Numbered from the stretch's first letter, positions 8,928-17,599 are shown. The stretch: 64,000 nt of DNA from Nonomuraea aridisoli (GCF_003236395.1 NZ_POUD01000007.1:18146-82145); one strand, 5' to 3'. Notes: generated by a model not told the origin, from the letters alone. A program made the numbers and translations.

Positions 8928-9743
8928 TCAGCCCTTCACCGCGCCGCGCATTCCTTCGAGTACGTGCCGTTGCATGAGCATGAAGACGACCACGACCGGG
9001 ACGATCGACAGGATCGTGCCGGCCGCGAGGGAGCGGACGTCGGTGCCGGTGATGCCGGCGAGGTAGGCGACGCCCAGGGCGATCGGATACTTGGCGGAGT
9101 CCTTCAGCACCACCAGCGGCCACAGGAAGCTGTTCCAGACCGAGATGAAGCCGAAGATCGCGAGGATGGCCAGGGTCGGCCTGGCCGCCGGCAGCATGAC
9201 GTGCCAGAAGATGCGCAGTTCGTGGCAGCCGTCGGTGCGGGCGGCGTCCACGATCTCGCGCGGCACCCCGGCGAACGTCTGGCGGAGCAGGAAGATCCCG
9301 AATGCCGACAGGATGCCGGGCAGGATCACCCCCGCGAAGGTGTCGGCCATGCCCAGCTGAGAGACCACCATGAAGCGGGGGATCAGCATGACCTCGCCGG
9401 GCAGGAACATCGTGGACAGGATGGCGAAGAAGATCAGGTTGCGCCCTCTGAACCGCATCTGCGCCAGCGGGTACGCGCACAACGCCGACACGATGAGGTA
9501 CGCCGGCACGGTGATCGCCACGTAGATCACCGAGTTCCACATGTAGTGCGGGAACGGGATGGCCGTCCACGCCTCGATCACCCAGTCCAGCACCGGCGGC
9601 CTGGGGATGACGTCCGGCGGGAACGAGAAGACGGCCTGGTCGGCGGGCTTGAGCCCGGCCGACAGCAGGATGAGGAACGGCCCGACGAAGGCGAGGGCGA
9701 TCGCCGTCAGCAGGATGTACGTCCCTGCTCTGCGGAGGATCAC
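8928..9743 (-). CDS. Carbohydrate ABC transporter permease, MalG-type
   Basis: Inner-membrane subunit of a sugar importer, 271 residues with about six transmembrane helices. The EAA loop that docks the ATPase is at DAARTDGCHELRIFWHVMLPAARP-like sequence in the second half. Start GTG 9743 overlaps the stop of the upstream permease as GTGA, so the two are translationally coupled. No ATP-binding subunit is encoded nearby; in actinomycetes such importers usually share a housekeeping MsiK-type ATPase, which is my inference here. Confidence 0.88.
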   Translation of the reverse strand: MILRRAGTYILLTAIALAFVGPFLILLSAGLKPADQAVFSFPPDVIPRPPVLDWVIEAWTAIPFPHYMWNSVIYVAITVPAYLIVSALCAYPLAQMRFRGRNLIFFAILSTMFLPGEVMLIPRFMVVSQLGMADTFAGVILPGILSAFGIFLLRQTFAGVPREIVDAARTDGCHELRIFWHVMLPAARPTLAILAIFGFISVWNSFLWPLVVLKDSAKYPIALGVAYLAGITGTDVRSLAAGTILSIVPVVVVFMLMQRHVLEGMRGAVKG

Positions 9744-10627
9744 GCGACCACCGCCTGTCCCTTGTTGATCCGGTGGTTGAGCAGGGCCATCCCGATCATC
9801 AGCACCCAGAGCACCAGGCCCATGGCGCTGGCGTAGCCCATCTCGTAGTGCTCGAAGGCGGCGGACCAGATGTAGTAGCCGAGCGTGAGGGTGGCGTCCT
9901 GCGGGCCGCCCCTGGTCATGACGTAGATCGAGGTGAAGGCCTGCATGGAGTCGAGCATCTCCATGGTGAAGGCCACCGCGATGTAGGGCGCCATGAGCGG
10001 CACGGTGATGCGGCGCAGCCGTACCCAGGCGCCGGCGCCGTCCACCTTCGCGGCCTCGTACAGGCTGGTGGGGATCGTCTGCAGACCGGCGAGATAGATC
10101 ATCATGTAGAACCCCATGCTCTTCCAGCCCTCGACCAGCACCAGCGCGGGCAGCGCCCAGAAGGGGTCGAGCAGGTACTGGATCGGCTGGTCCAGCAGCC
10201 CGAAGGCGGTGAGCAGCCAGTTGAGCACGCCCTGCTGGTGGAAGACGTACTCCCAGGCCACGCCGACGGCGACCATCGAGGTCACGACCGGCAGGTAGTA
10301 GAGCATCCGGAACGTCCTGATGCCCGGCAGCTTCTGGTTGACCAGCACGGCGAGCAGCAGCGGCAGCACGACGAGCAGCGGGAACATCCCGACGAGGAAG
10401 AGCACCGAGTTGAGCAGCGACTTCCAGAAGCGCTCGTCGCCGAGCATGCGGGTGAAGTTGTCCGTCCCGGCGAACGTGGGCGGCGAGACCACGTCGTAGT
10501 GGAGAACCGACAGCTGGATGGCGGTGACGGCCGGCCAGGCGAAGAACACGCCGAACAGGACGAGGGCGGGCAGCGCAAACAAGTAGGGGGTGTACCACCG
10601 CTGTCCGGGCATCCGGGTGGCGGCCAT
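9740..10627 (-). CDS. Carbohydrate ABC transporter permease, MalF-type
   Basis: Partner permease of about 295 residues with six predicted membrane helices and an EAA loop (EAAKVDGAGAWVRLRRITVPLMAP-like). First gene of the leftward operon permease-permease-exported enzyme. ATG at 10627 is preferred because AAGGA lies 10 bases upstream; ATG 10633 or GTG 10636 would add two or three residues but leave almost no spacing. It diverges from the substrate-binding lipoprotein gene across the region carrying the paired repeat at 10661 and 10771, so the importer's halves are probably co-regulated. Confidence 0.87.
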   Translation of the reverse strand: MAATRMPGQRWYTPYLFALPALVLFGVFFAWPAVTAIQLSVLHYDVVSPPTFAGTDNFTRMLGDERFWKSLLNSVLFLVGMFPLLVVLPLLLAVLVNQKLPGIRTFRMLYYLPVVTSMVAVGVAWEYVFHQQGVLNWLLTAFGLLDQPIQYLLDPFWALPALVLVEGWKSMGFYMMIYLAGLQTIPTSLYEAAKVDGAGAWVRLRRITVPLMAPYIAVAFTMEMLDSMQAFTSIYVMTRGGPQDATLTLGYYIWSAAFEHYEMGYASAMGLVLWVLMIGMALLNHRINKGQAVVA

Positions 10628-10660
10628 AGGCATCACATCCTTAGTGCCATCCTAAGCAGT

Positions 10661-10679
10661 GATAAGGGACGGCCATAAT
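10661..10679. promoter_or_regulatory. Candidate operator, copy 1 of a 19-bp direct repeat
   Basis: GATAAGGGACGGCCATAAT. It matches the copy at 10771 in 17 of 19 positions, in the same orientation and 110 bp apart. It lies about 35 bp upstream of the leftward permease start. A perfect TATAAT occurs at 10692-10697 between the two copies. Confidence 0.5.
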
Positions 10680-10770
10680 TTGGTGGGAGCGTATAATCGG
10701 CACCTAGTCAGGTCAAGAGTGCCCGGCTATTGACGAATACCAGGAAAGACTGTCACGCTGCCGAAAGTGA

Positions 10771-10789
10771 GATAAAGGACGGCCATATT
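10771..10789. promoter_or_regulatory. Candidate operator, copy 2 of a 19-bp direct repeat
   Basis: GATAAAGGACGGCCATATT. It directly abuts the AGGAGG ribosome binding site of the lipoprotein gene at 10807, so a bound protein would block rightward transcription or elongation. A TTGACG hexamer at 10730-10735 could be a -35 element for this direction. Confidence 0.5.
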
Positions 10790-10806
10790 AAGAGGAGGTT
10801 TCGTCC

Positions 10807-12093
10807 ATGTCTCGTCGAGCCTTACTGGCATGTGCGCTCGCGCTATCCCTCACCACCGGATGCGTGGCAGGCACCACCACGAGCAGCGCCCCGCAAACCG
10901 CCTCGGCCGGCCGGCCCTTCGAGGGCGAGGTCGAGTTCTGGACGATCAACCTGAAGAAGAACTACAGCGACTACATCACCGGCCTCATCGCCGAATACCA
11001 GCGGCAACACCCCAAGGTGAAGGTCAACTGGGTCGACGTGCCCGGGGCCGAGAGCGCCACGAAACTCCTCGCGGCCGTGGCCAGTGGCGACGTGCCCGAC
11101 GCGGTCAACGTCAACTCCGTCGAGCTGGGCCGCTTCACGCCCTCGCTCGAACCCCTCGACGCCTACTTCGACCAGGCCGCGCTCGCGGACTTCCAGCCCA
11201 ACCTGGTCGAGCCGCTGCGCTTCGACGGCAAGTTGTACGCGGTGCCGTGGTACAACGGCGGCGCCCCCGTCGCGATGTACCGCAGGTCCGTCGTCGAGAA
11301 GGCCGGCTTCGACGAGAAGACCCCGCCGGCCGGCTTCGACGAGGCCCTCGCGCTGGCCGACAAGGTCTACCAGGAGACCGGCGTCCACGGCATGAACAGC
11401 ATCCCCGACGTCAACGTGCTGCGTTACTACGGGATCGAGCCGCTGTCGGCCGACAGGAGGACGGCCGCGTTCAACACGCCCGAGGCCGTGACGGTCCTGG
11501 AGAAGTTCAAGAAGAGCTACGACGGCAAGGGCATCGCGCCCGGCGCCATCTCCAAGGACATCCGGTCGCTGCCGCAGTCGCTCGACAACGGCCAGGTCGC
11601 CTTCAAGCCCATGGCCAACGCCGCCGAGCTGCTCAACACGCAGAAGAACGCCCCCGACGTCTACGACGACCTCGTCGTCACCGAGCCGGTGAAGATGAGC
11701 ACCGGCGGCTACCTGCTGCTGGCGCAGCAGGCGTTCTCCATCCCGAAGGCGTCCACGAACAAGAAGGCCGCCGCCGAGTTCATCAAGTTCTTCACCAACG
11801 GCGTCAACCAGCTCGCCTTCTGCAAGATCGTGCCGATCTACCCCTCGACGATCTCCTCGACCAAGGACCCGTTCTTCACCGAGGCCGCCGGCGGCGACGC
11901 GATGGCCACCGCCCGGCAGGTGATCGTGAAGGGCCTGCCCCAGTTGCAGTACCAGCCGCTCGGCACCGACAAGGACGCCGAGCTGGGCGAGTACTTCCTG
12001 GAGGAGGTCAGGGCCTTCCTGCAGGGAGGCCAGAGCGCGCAGGAAGCGCTCGACGCAGCCGAAGAGAAATGGAACCAAGCCCTTGCTGCCTAA
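10807..12093 (+). CDS. ABC transporter sugar-binding lipoprotein
   Basis: Extracytoplasmic solute-binding protein, 428 residues, family 1 (maltose-type). The signal peptide ends in a lipobox LTTGC with lipidated C19. The mature protein starts its binding fold at GEVEFWTINLKK and contains GDVPDAVNVN and KLYAVPWYNGGAP segments typical of sugar binders. A strong AGAGGAGG precedes ATG by 9 bases. It is the first gene of the rightward half of the island and delivers ligand to the two divergent permeases. The context points to a uronate-containing oligosaccharide; ligand identity is inference. Confidence 0.9.
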   Translation: MSRRALLACALALSLTTGCVAGTTTSSAPQTASAGRPFEGEVEFWTINLKKNYSDYITGLIAEYQRQHPKVKVNWVDVPGAESATKLLAAVASGDVPDAVNVNSVELGRFTPSLEPLDAYFDQAALADFQPNLVEPLRFDGKLYAVPWYNGGAPVAMYRRSVVEKAGFDEKTPPAGFDEALALADKVYQETGVHGMNSIPDVNVLRYYGIEPLSADRRTAAFNTPEAVTVLEKFKKSYDGKGIAPGAISKDIRSLPQSLDNGQVAFKPMANAAELLNTQKNAPDVYDDLVVTEPVKMSTGGYLLLAQQAFSIPKASTNKKAAAEFIKFFTNGVNQLAFCKIVPIYPSTISSTKDPFFTEAAGGDAMATARQVIVKGLPQLQYQPLGTDKDAELGEYFLEEVRAFLQGGQSAQEALDAAEEKWNQALAA

Positions 12094-13066
12094 GTTGAGG
12101 GTCGGCATCGTCGGCACCGGCATCATGGGGCGCGGCCACGCGGAAGTGCTGGCCGCGCACCCCGACGCCGAGGTCACCGCGGTCTCGCGCAGGCCGCTCG
12201 GCGACGCCGCCGTCCACTCCGACTACCACGACCTCATCGCCTCCGGCGCGGTCGACGCCGTGTCGATCACCACGCCCGACCACCTGCACGCCGACGTGAT
12301 GGTGGCCGCGGCCGAGGCCGGTCTGCACATCCTGGTGGAGAAGCCGTTCACCACCACCGTTGCGGACGCCGACCGGGCCGTCGCCGCCGTCCGCGCGGCG
12401 GGCGTGGTCGCGATGTGCCTGTTCAACCACCGCTGGGTGCCGGCGTACGCGCAGGCGAAGGACCAGATGGAGCTGATCGGCGAGCCCGTCGTCGCCTACG
12501 CGCGCAAGAACGACACCATCCACGTCCCGACCGAGATGATCGGCTGGGCGGACCGGACGACGTGCGCGTGGTTCCTGTCCAGCCACGACATCGACCTGGT
12601 CACCTGGCTGTACGACGACGTGGCGGTGGAGGTTTTCGCCACCGCGCGGCACGGGAAGCTGCGCGGCATGGGCATCGACACCCCCGACGCGATGCAGATC
12701 CAGGTCCGCTACAGCCGCGGCGCCGTCGCCACCTTCGAGTCGGCCTGGATCTACCCCAACACCTTCCCTACCACTGTGGACAGCTACGTCACCGTCACCG
12801 GCGAGGACGGCGTCATCCAGCTCGACCGCCAGAAGGAGAACATCCAGGTGGCCACCGCCAAGGCCTACACCTACCCGCGCAACATGTTGCAGCGCGTGGT
12901 GCACGGTCAGCCCGCCGGAGCCTACCGCGACGCCATCCACCACTTCGTGGACTGCGCCCGCACCGGCGCCGAGCCGCTCATCACGGTGGAGAGCTCCCGC
13001 CAGGTGACCGCCGTGCTCGCCGCCGCGCACGAGTCGGCCGAGACCGGGCGGCCGGTGACGCTGTGA
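12083..13066 (+). CDS. Gfo/Idh/MocA-family oxidoreductase
   Basis: NAD(P)-dependent sugar dehydrogenase or reductase, 327 residues. The Rossmann motif GIVGTGIMGRGHAE is at the N-terminus and the catalytic EKPF lies near residue 95. The C-terminal alpha/beta domain spans ~130-320. TTG 12083 overlaps the lipoprotein gene by 11 bases; TTG 12095, just after the lipoprotein stop, is an alternative that removes four residues. Its own stop overlaps the next start as GTGA. In this operon it probably oxidises or reduces a monosaccharide released by the lyase-like protein encoded next. Confidence 0.85.
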   Translation: MLPKLRVGIVGTGIMGRGHAEVLAAHPDAEVTAVSRRPLGDAAVHSDYHDLIASGAVDAVSITTPDHLHADVMVAAAEAGLHILVEKPFTTTVADADRAVAAVRAAGVVAMCLFNHRWVPAYAQAKDQMELIGEPVVAYARKNDTIHVPTEMIGWADRTTCAWFLSSHDIDLVTWLYDDVAVEVFATARHGKLRGMGIDTPDAMQIQVRYSRGAVATFESAWIYPNTFPTTVDSYVTVTGEDGVIQLDRQKENIQVATAKAYTYPRNMLQRVVHGQPAGAYRDAIHHFVDCARTGAEPLITVESSRQVTAVLAAAHESAETGRPVTL

Positions 13067-14745
13067 CGTACGTGGAGAAGCCGCCGCACGTCCACGAGAC
13101 GCGCATGCGGCACATCAGCGACGAGGACCTGCTGGCCGCGCTCGGCGCCGCCACCGTCGCCGAGACCCGCCACTGGCGCCGTCCGAAGCCGCTGTGGGAC
13201 CTCGGCAGGGACGACGTCGCGGCGGCGGACGCCCTCATCGGCCAGGAGGTCGACTTCCTCGACAGAAGCCGCGGCCGCTCCCGCCTGTACGGCTTCCACT
13301 ACCTGCGCTGGATGATGCCCCTGGTGTCCGCCTACGCCCGCACGGGCGATCCGGTCTACGCCAAGGAGTGGGACCGCCTCTTCACCCGCTGGTACGACAC
13401 CAGGGACCAGGTCGAGGGCGACTGGCCGGGGCTCGACGTGGTCTGGTACTCCCTCGGCGTCTGGGCCCGTTCGATGCACGTCAACGCGGCGCTCGCGGTC
13501 TTCGCCGAGGAGCCCGCGCTCGGCGACGGCTGCTGGACGCGCATGCTCAAGACCGTCATCGGCGGCGCCCGCTGGGCGGCGGAGGAGCACGACACGTTCC
13601 GCCACGGCAACTGGCAGTTCGTCTGCGCCTGCGAGCTGCTGCACGCGGCCACCCTCTACCCGGAGCTCCCGGAGGCCGCCTCGTGGGCGGAGGTCGCGCG
13701 GGCGCGCGTCTTCGACCATCTCGAACGCGACGTGCGCGCCGACGGCGGCCACCACGAGCGCTCGCCCGGCTACCACGTCATGGTCCTGGAGTCGTTGCAG
13801 CGTGCGGTGGCGCTGGACCCGCGGATCGGCGAGCACCCCAAGGTCGCGGCCATGCACGCGTGGCTGGCCGCGCTGGAGGCGCCCGGCGGGTGGGTGCCGC
13901 ACCTTCAGGACAGCGGCGTGGTCTGGCCGGCGGAGCTGCTCGCCAAGGGGCCGAAGGTCGCCGTGCCCGACGGTTCCTGCCTGCTGCCGGCCAGCGCGTA
14001 CGCGGTCATGCGCGGCGCCGGCCGGTACGCGGTCGTCAACTACGGCCCGTACGTCGGCCACGAGCTGGAGCCGCACAGTCACCACGCCGCGCTCGACTTC
14101 GTGCTGGCCGACCGGGACGGGCCGCTGGCCTGGGAGGCGGGCGGGCCGCCGTCGTACGACGACCCCGGCTACTACGACTGGTACCAGGCCACCCGCGGTC
14201 ACAACACGCTCCTCGTGCCCGGCCAGGACTACACCGAGGACCGGCGGGCCGAGCTCGACCTGTTCGTGACCGGCGAGCACGCCGACGTCTTCGCGGGGCA
14301 CCACCACGGCTACGCGCAGCGGCACGACCGCAGGATCGTCTTCGTCCACGACGAGCCGTCGTACTGGCTGGTCACCGACACGATCGACGCCGAGGCGATC
14401 TGGCAGCTGCACGGCCTGGAGCCGTGGCGGCCGCACGGCTCCGGGCATGTCAGCGGGCGCCTGCTCGTCGTCCCGTCCGCGCCGCCCGACGAGATCCTCC
14501 ACGGGAACGGTCCCGCCCGCATCCCCGACCAGCGCACCCGCACCGCGGAGTACGGCGAGATCCACTTGCTGGGACTGCGCAGACGCGACGGCAGGTTCAC
14601 CGTCGCCATCGTCCCCTTCCACGGCGAACCGCCCGAGGTGAGCGTGACCGAATCCCGCGTCACGATCGACGGCACCACCGACACGTTCACCGCGTACGGC
14701 TGGAGCCGAGGGGAGAGCTCCCAGCACTGGGGCGGCGATGAGTGA
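13063..14745 (+). CDS. Heparinase II/III-type polysaccharide lyase
   Basis: A 560-residue protein. The N-terminal helical toroid (~residues 30-310) carries HGNWQFVCACE and HERSPGYHVMVLE segments, in which Asn, His and Tyr are candidate catalytic residues. The C-terminal beta-sandwich (~320-555) carries the family signature HSHHAALDFVL near residue 345. Such enzymes cleave uronate-containing polysaccharides by beta-elimination. There is no signal peptide, so it should act in the cytoplasm on imported oligosaccharides. The start at GTG 13063 forms a GTGA overlap with the upstream stop, and the gene overlaps the following amidohydrolase gene by 8 bases. Confidence 0.78.
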   Translation: MTYVEKPPHVHETRMRHISDEDLLAALGAATVAETRHWRRPKPLWDLGRDDVAAADALIGQEVDFLDRSRGRSRLYGFHYLRWMMPLVSAYARTGDPVYAKEWDRLFTRWYDTRDQVEGDWPGLDVVWYSLGVWARSMHVNAALAVFAEEPALGDGCWTRMLKTVIGGARWAAEEHDTFRHGNWQFVCACELLHAATLYPELPEAASWAEVARARVFDHLERDVRADGGHHERSPGYHVMVLESLQRAVALDPRIGEHPKVAAMHAWLAALEAPGGWVPHLQDSGVVWPAELLAKGPKVAVPDGSCLLPASAYAVMRGAGRYAVVNYGPYVGHELEPHSHHAALDFVLADRDGPLAWEAGGPPSYDDPGYYDWYQATRGHNTLLVPGQDYTEDRRAELDLFVTGEHADVFAGHHHGYAQRHDRRIVFVHDEPSYWLVTDTIDAEAIWQLHGLEPWRPHGSGHVSGRLLVVPSAPPDEILHGNGPARIPDQRTRTAEYGEIHLLGLRRRDGRFTVAIVPFHGEPPEVSVTESRVTIDGTTDTFTAYGWSRGESSQHWGGDE

Positions 14746-15493
14746 GGACCTGCCGGTCCTGATCGACGCGGACGCCATGCTGGGCCGCCACCCGCGACGC
14801 GACGTGGGCGGCGGTACCGCGGCCGAGCTGCTGGCCGCCATGGACCGCGTCGGCATATCGGGGGCACTCGTCGCGAACATGACCGCCTGGCTGCACGACC
14901 CCGCGCGCGGCAACCGCGAGCTGCTCGGCCTGGTCGCCGGGGAGCCGAGGCTGAGCGCGTGCTGGGTGCTGCTGCCCGACACCTGCGGCGAGATCGGCGC
15001 CGGCTTCGCCGAGGCCGCCGTGGCCGCCGGGGTCCGCGCCGTGCGCGCCTTCCCGGCCGACCACGGCTACGACCTCGCGGGCCCCGACGTCGCCCCCGTG
15101 CTGGACGCCCTGTCGTCCGTACGGCTGCCGCTGCTCGTGGACGCCGGGCAGGCGGGCTGGCCGGTCACGGAGGCCGTCGCGCGGGCGCATCCGCGGCTGC
15201 GCGTCGTCGTCGGAGGCGCGGGATACCGGATGTTGCGGCAGATCGCCGGGGTGCTCGACCGCGCCCCGAACGTGTACGTCGGCCTGGCCGACCTGTCCTC
15301 CCACCGAGGGCTCGAATGGCTGGTCGAACGGTTCGGAGCGGGCCGGTTCCTCTTCGGCACCGGGACGCCGTACCGCGACCCGGCGGAGGCGGTTACCCGG
15401 CTGCTCTGGTCGGAGCTGGACGACGCGCAGGTGGCGGCGATCGGCGGGGGCAACCTCCGCCGGCTGATCGGGCAGGAGGTCAGAGCGGCATGA
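14738..15493 (+). CDS. Amidohydrolase-fold protein lacking all metal ligands (putative pseudoenzyme)
   Basis: A 251-residue TIM-barrel protein of the amidohydrolase-2 superfamily by alignment with its neighbour. The neighbour's metal motifs are all replaced: DAHAH becomes DADAM (residues 10-14), LTHTYS becomes LVDAGQ, AGHSG becomes GGAGY, and YGSDFPF becomes FGTGTPY. Metal-dependent hydrolysis is therefore unlikely. It overlaps the upstream gene by 8 bases and the downstream amidohydrolase by 4 (ATGA), so it is made alongside its active relative, perhaps as a structural or regulatory subunit. A different, metal-free chemistry cannot be excluded. Confidence 0.65.
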   Translation: MSEDLPVLIDADAMLGRHPRRDVGGGTAAELLAAMDRVGISGALVANMTAWLHDPARGNRELLGLVAGEPRLSACWVLLPDTCGEIGAGFAEAAVAAGVRAVRAFPADHGYDLAGPDVAPVLDALSSVRLPLLVDAGQAGWPVTEAVARAHPRLRVVVGGAGYRMLRQIAGVLDRAPNVYVGLADLSSHRGLEWLVERFGAGRFLFGTGTPYRDPAEAVTRLLWSELDDAQVAAIGGGNLRRLIGQEVRAA

Positions 15494-16290
15494 ACCGGCT
15501 GGCACAGGCCGTGTGGGAGCGGCGGCCGCAGACCGTGACGCGCATCGTGGACGCGCACGCCCACGCGGGGCCGTACAGCGTGTTCTTCATCCCCGACCCG
15601 GACGCGGCGGGGATGTTGCGGGTCATGGACCGGTGCGGGGTGGCGCACGCCGTGCTCTCCAGCCACCTCGCGATCCAGCTCGACGCCGCGGCCGGGAACG
15701 CGGCCACGGCGGCGATCGTCGGCCAGGCCCCCGACCGCTTCAGCGGCTACCTCACGGTCAACCCCTGGCAGGACCCGGACGGGGAGCTGGCCCGCTGGGG
15801 CGACGACCCCCGGTTCGTGGGGATCAAGCTCCATCCGGACCTGCACGACTACCCGCTCACCGGCGCCCGGTACGCGCCGGTGTGGGAGTTCGCCGCGGCG
15901 TCGCGGTTCCCGGTGCTCACGCACACCTACAGCGGGTCGCCGTACAACGACCTGCGCCACGTGGACGAGGTGGCCGCCCGCCATCCCGGCGTGACGCTGC
16001 TCGCCGGGCACTCCGGGGTGACGCCGCTCGGCATCGACCAGTCCATCGAGGTGGCGAAGCGGCACGAACGCGTCATCCTGGAGGTGTGCGGTTCGTACAA
16101 CTCGGGGGCGGACATCGTGCGGATGGTGCGTGAGGTGGGCGCGGACCGCGTGGTGTACGGCTCCGACTTCCCCTTCATCGATCTGCGGATGTCGCTGGGC
16201 CGCATACTGTTCTCACAACTCACGGATGAGGAAAGGGCAGCGGTGCTCGGGGGAACCGTCACCGGCCTGCTCGGCGGACGAGGGGCATGA
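15490..16290 (+). CDS. Metal-dependent amidohydrolase (amidohydrolase-2 family)
   Basis: A 266-residue TIM-barrel hydrolase or decarboxylase. The metal site is intact: HxH at H23 and H25 in IVDAHAHAG, a later His in LTHTYSG and another in LAGHSG, and the terminal Asp in VYGSDFPF. Family members act on lactones, uronate derivatives or aromatic carboxylates. In this operon a lactonase or uronate-processing role is plausible. The start ATG 15490 overlaps the previous stop. The stop at 16288-16290 is followed after one base by the GTG of regulator paralog B, so enzyme and regulator are probably translated as one unit. Confidence 0.8.
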   Translation: MNRLAQAVWERRPQTVTRIVDAHAHAGPYSVFFIPDPDAAGMLRVMDRCGVAHAVLSSHLAIQLDAAAGNAATAAIVGQAPDRFSGYLTVNPWQDPDGELARWGDDPRFVGIKLHPDLHDYPLTGARYAPVWEFAAASRFPVLTHTYSGSPYNDLRHVDEVAARHPGVTLLAGHSGVTPLGIDQSIEVAKRHERVILEVCGSYNSGADIVRMVREVGADRVVYGSDFPFIDLRMSLGRILFSQLTDEERAAVLGGTVTGLLGGRGA

Positions 16291-16291
16291 C

Positions 16292-17599
16292 GTGGAGCGG
16301 CTTCGATCCAAGATCGCGATCGGCGTGGTCGGTCCTCATGATCTGGTCGAGCAGATCGTGCACATCGGGGCGACCCTGCCGACGGCCGGCACCCTGCGGC
16401 TCGTCGGCGCGCCGCACGCCGGCGAGAACGAGACGCACGAGAAGCTCAGCAAGATCATGGACAGCATCGACGCCGTGCTGTTCGCCGGACCGCTCCAATA
16501 CGACCTGGCCCGGCAGTCGGGTGAGATCAGCGTCCCGTCCACGTTCGTGCCGGTGAGCGGTTCGGGCCTGTACGCCACGCTGCTGCGCGGCGTGCTCGCC
16601 CACGGCGTCGACCCGGCCAGGGTGAGCATCGACTCCATCGCGCCCGACGAGGTCGCCGAGGCCTACGAAGAGATCGGCGTGCCGATGGCGTCGGTGCACG
16701 TCTCCGAGTACTTCCAGCCCGACTCCGTGCGCGACTTCATCGGCTTCCACGAGCGCCTGCACCGCGAGGGCGCCACCACCGCCGCGCTCACCACGGTCCG
16801 CACGGTCGCCACCCGGCTGGAGGCCGACGGGGTGCCGGTGCTGCGCATGATGCCGTCCACGAGCACGCTGCGGCAGGCCATCAACACCGCGGCGCTGCTC
16901 GGCGCGGGCAACCGGCTGGAGGAGGCGCAGCTCGCGATCGTGCTGGTGTCGCTCGCGGCCTCCGTCCGGCCCGGCCACTCGGGCCCCGGCAACTACTGGC
17001 AGCAGGAGCTCAAGCTGCGGCTGCACCGGGCGCTGCTGGCGGAGGCGCGGCTGATGGGCGCCACGGTGGTGCCGCGCGAGGAGAACACCTACGTGGTGAC
17101 CACCACGGTGGGGGCGCTGTCGCAGGCCACCGACGGGTTCAGGGTGGCGCCGTTCATGGACCGGGTACGGGCCGAGGTCGGCCTGGAGGTGGAGGTCGGC
17201 CTCGGGCTCGGCCACACCGCCCGGGACGCCGACGCGAACGCCGTGACGGCGCTCGAACGCGCCCGCGCGGCGGAGGCGGCGGCCGCGTTCATGATCGACA
17301 GTGACGGGAACGCGGTGTCGCTGCCCATGCGCCGGCGCGCGCGGGCCGACGTGGTGCGCGAGCCGGCCGACTCCAAGGCGGTGAAGATCAGGGATCGGCT
17401 CGTCCAGTCGCTCGGCGAGGACCCCGAGGCCATGGTCGTGGACGCGGAGATCGTCGCGGAGATCCTGGGCGTGGCTCCCCGGAGCGCCCGGCGGGTGCTG
17501 CAGAACCTGGTGGAGGAGGGCCTGGCGTGGGCGCTGCCCCCGGTGAAGTCCGCCCAGGCCGGCCGCCCTCGCCAGCCGTACCGCCTGATCGCGGGCTGA
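16292..17599 (+). CDS. Paralog B: putative sensor regulator (PrpR_N-like, GGDEF-like, winged helix)
   Basis: A 435-residue paralog of the protein encoded at 6051, with the same order: GVVGPHDLVEQ sensor lobe, GATTAALTTVRTVATRL second lobe, GGDEF-like fold ending LEVEVGLGLGHTARDADANA, then winged helix AEIVAEILGVAPRSARRVLQ. Similarity reaches DNA level: bases 16620-16662 are identical to 6352-6394. GTG 16292 is chosen because it aligns with the paralog-A start and has GAGGGG 6 bases upstream; the reading frame is open further up but runs inside the amidohydrolase gene. Its position as last gene of the catabolic operon suggests it controls that operon, perhaps through the repeats at 10661 and 10771. 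Confidence 0.68.
   Translation: MERLRSKIAIGVVGPHDLVEQIVHIGATLPTAGTLRLVGAPHAGENETHEKLSKIMDSIDAVLFAGPLQYDLARQSGEISVPSTFVPVSGSGLYATLLRGVLAHGVDPARVSIDSIAPDEVAEAYEEIGVPMASVHVSEYFQPDSVRDFIGFHERLHREGATTAALTTVRTVATRLEADGVPVLRMMPSTSTLRQAINTAALLGAGNRLEEAQLAIVLVSLAASVRPGHSGPGNYWQQELKLRLHRALLAEARLMGATVVPREENTYVVTTTVGALSQATDGFRVAPFMDRVRAEVGLEVEVGLGLGHTARDADANAVTALERARAAEAAAAFMIDSDGNAVSLPMRRRARADVVREPADSKAVKIRDRLVQSLGEDPEAMVVDAEIVAEILGVAPRSARRVLQNLVEEGLAWALPPVKSAQAGRPRQPYRLIAG

Noticed and set aside
12415..13062. Apparent 216-residue extension of the heparinase-type gene
   Set aside because: The frame is open upstream of 13063 only because it is out of phase with the oxidoreductase gene; the GTGA overlap gives a better start.
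6051..17599. Transposon or integrative element bounded by paralogs A and B
   Set aside because: No transposase, integrase, terminal inverted repeats or target-site duplication is visible; the flanking similarity is confined to the two regulator genes.
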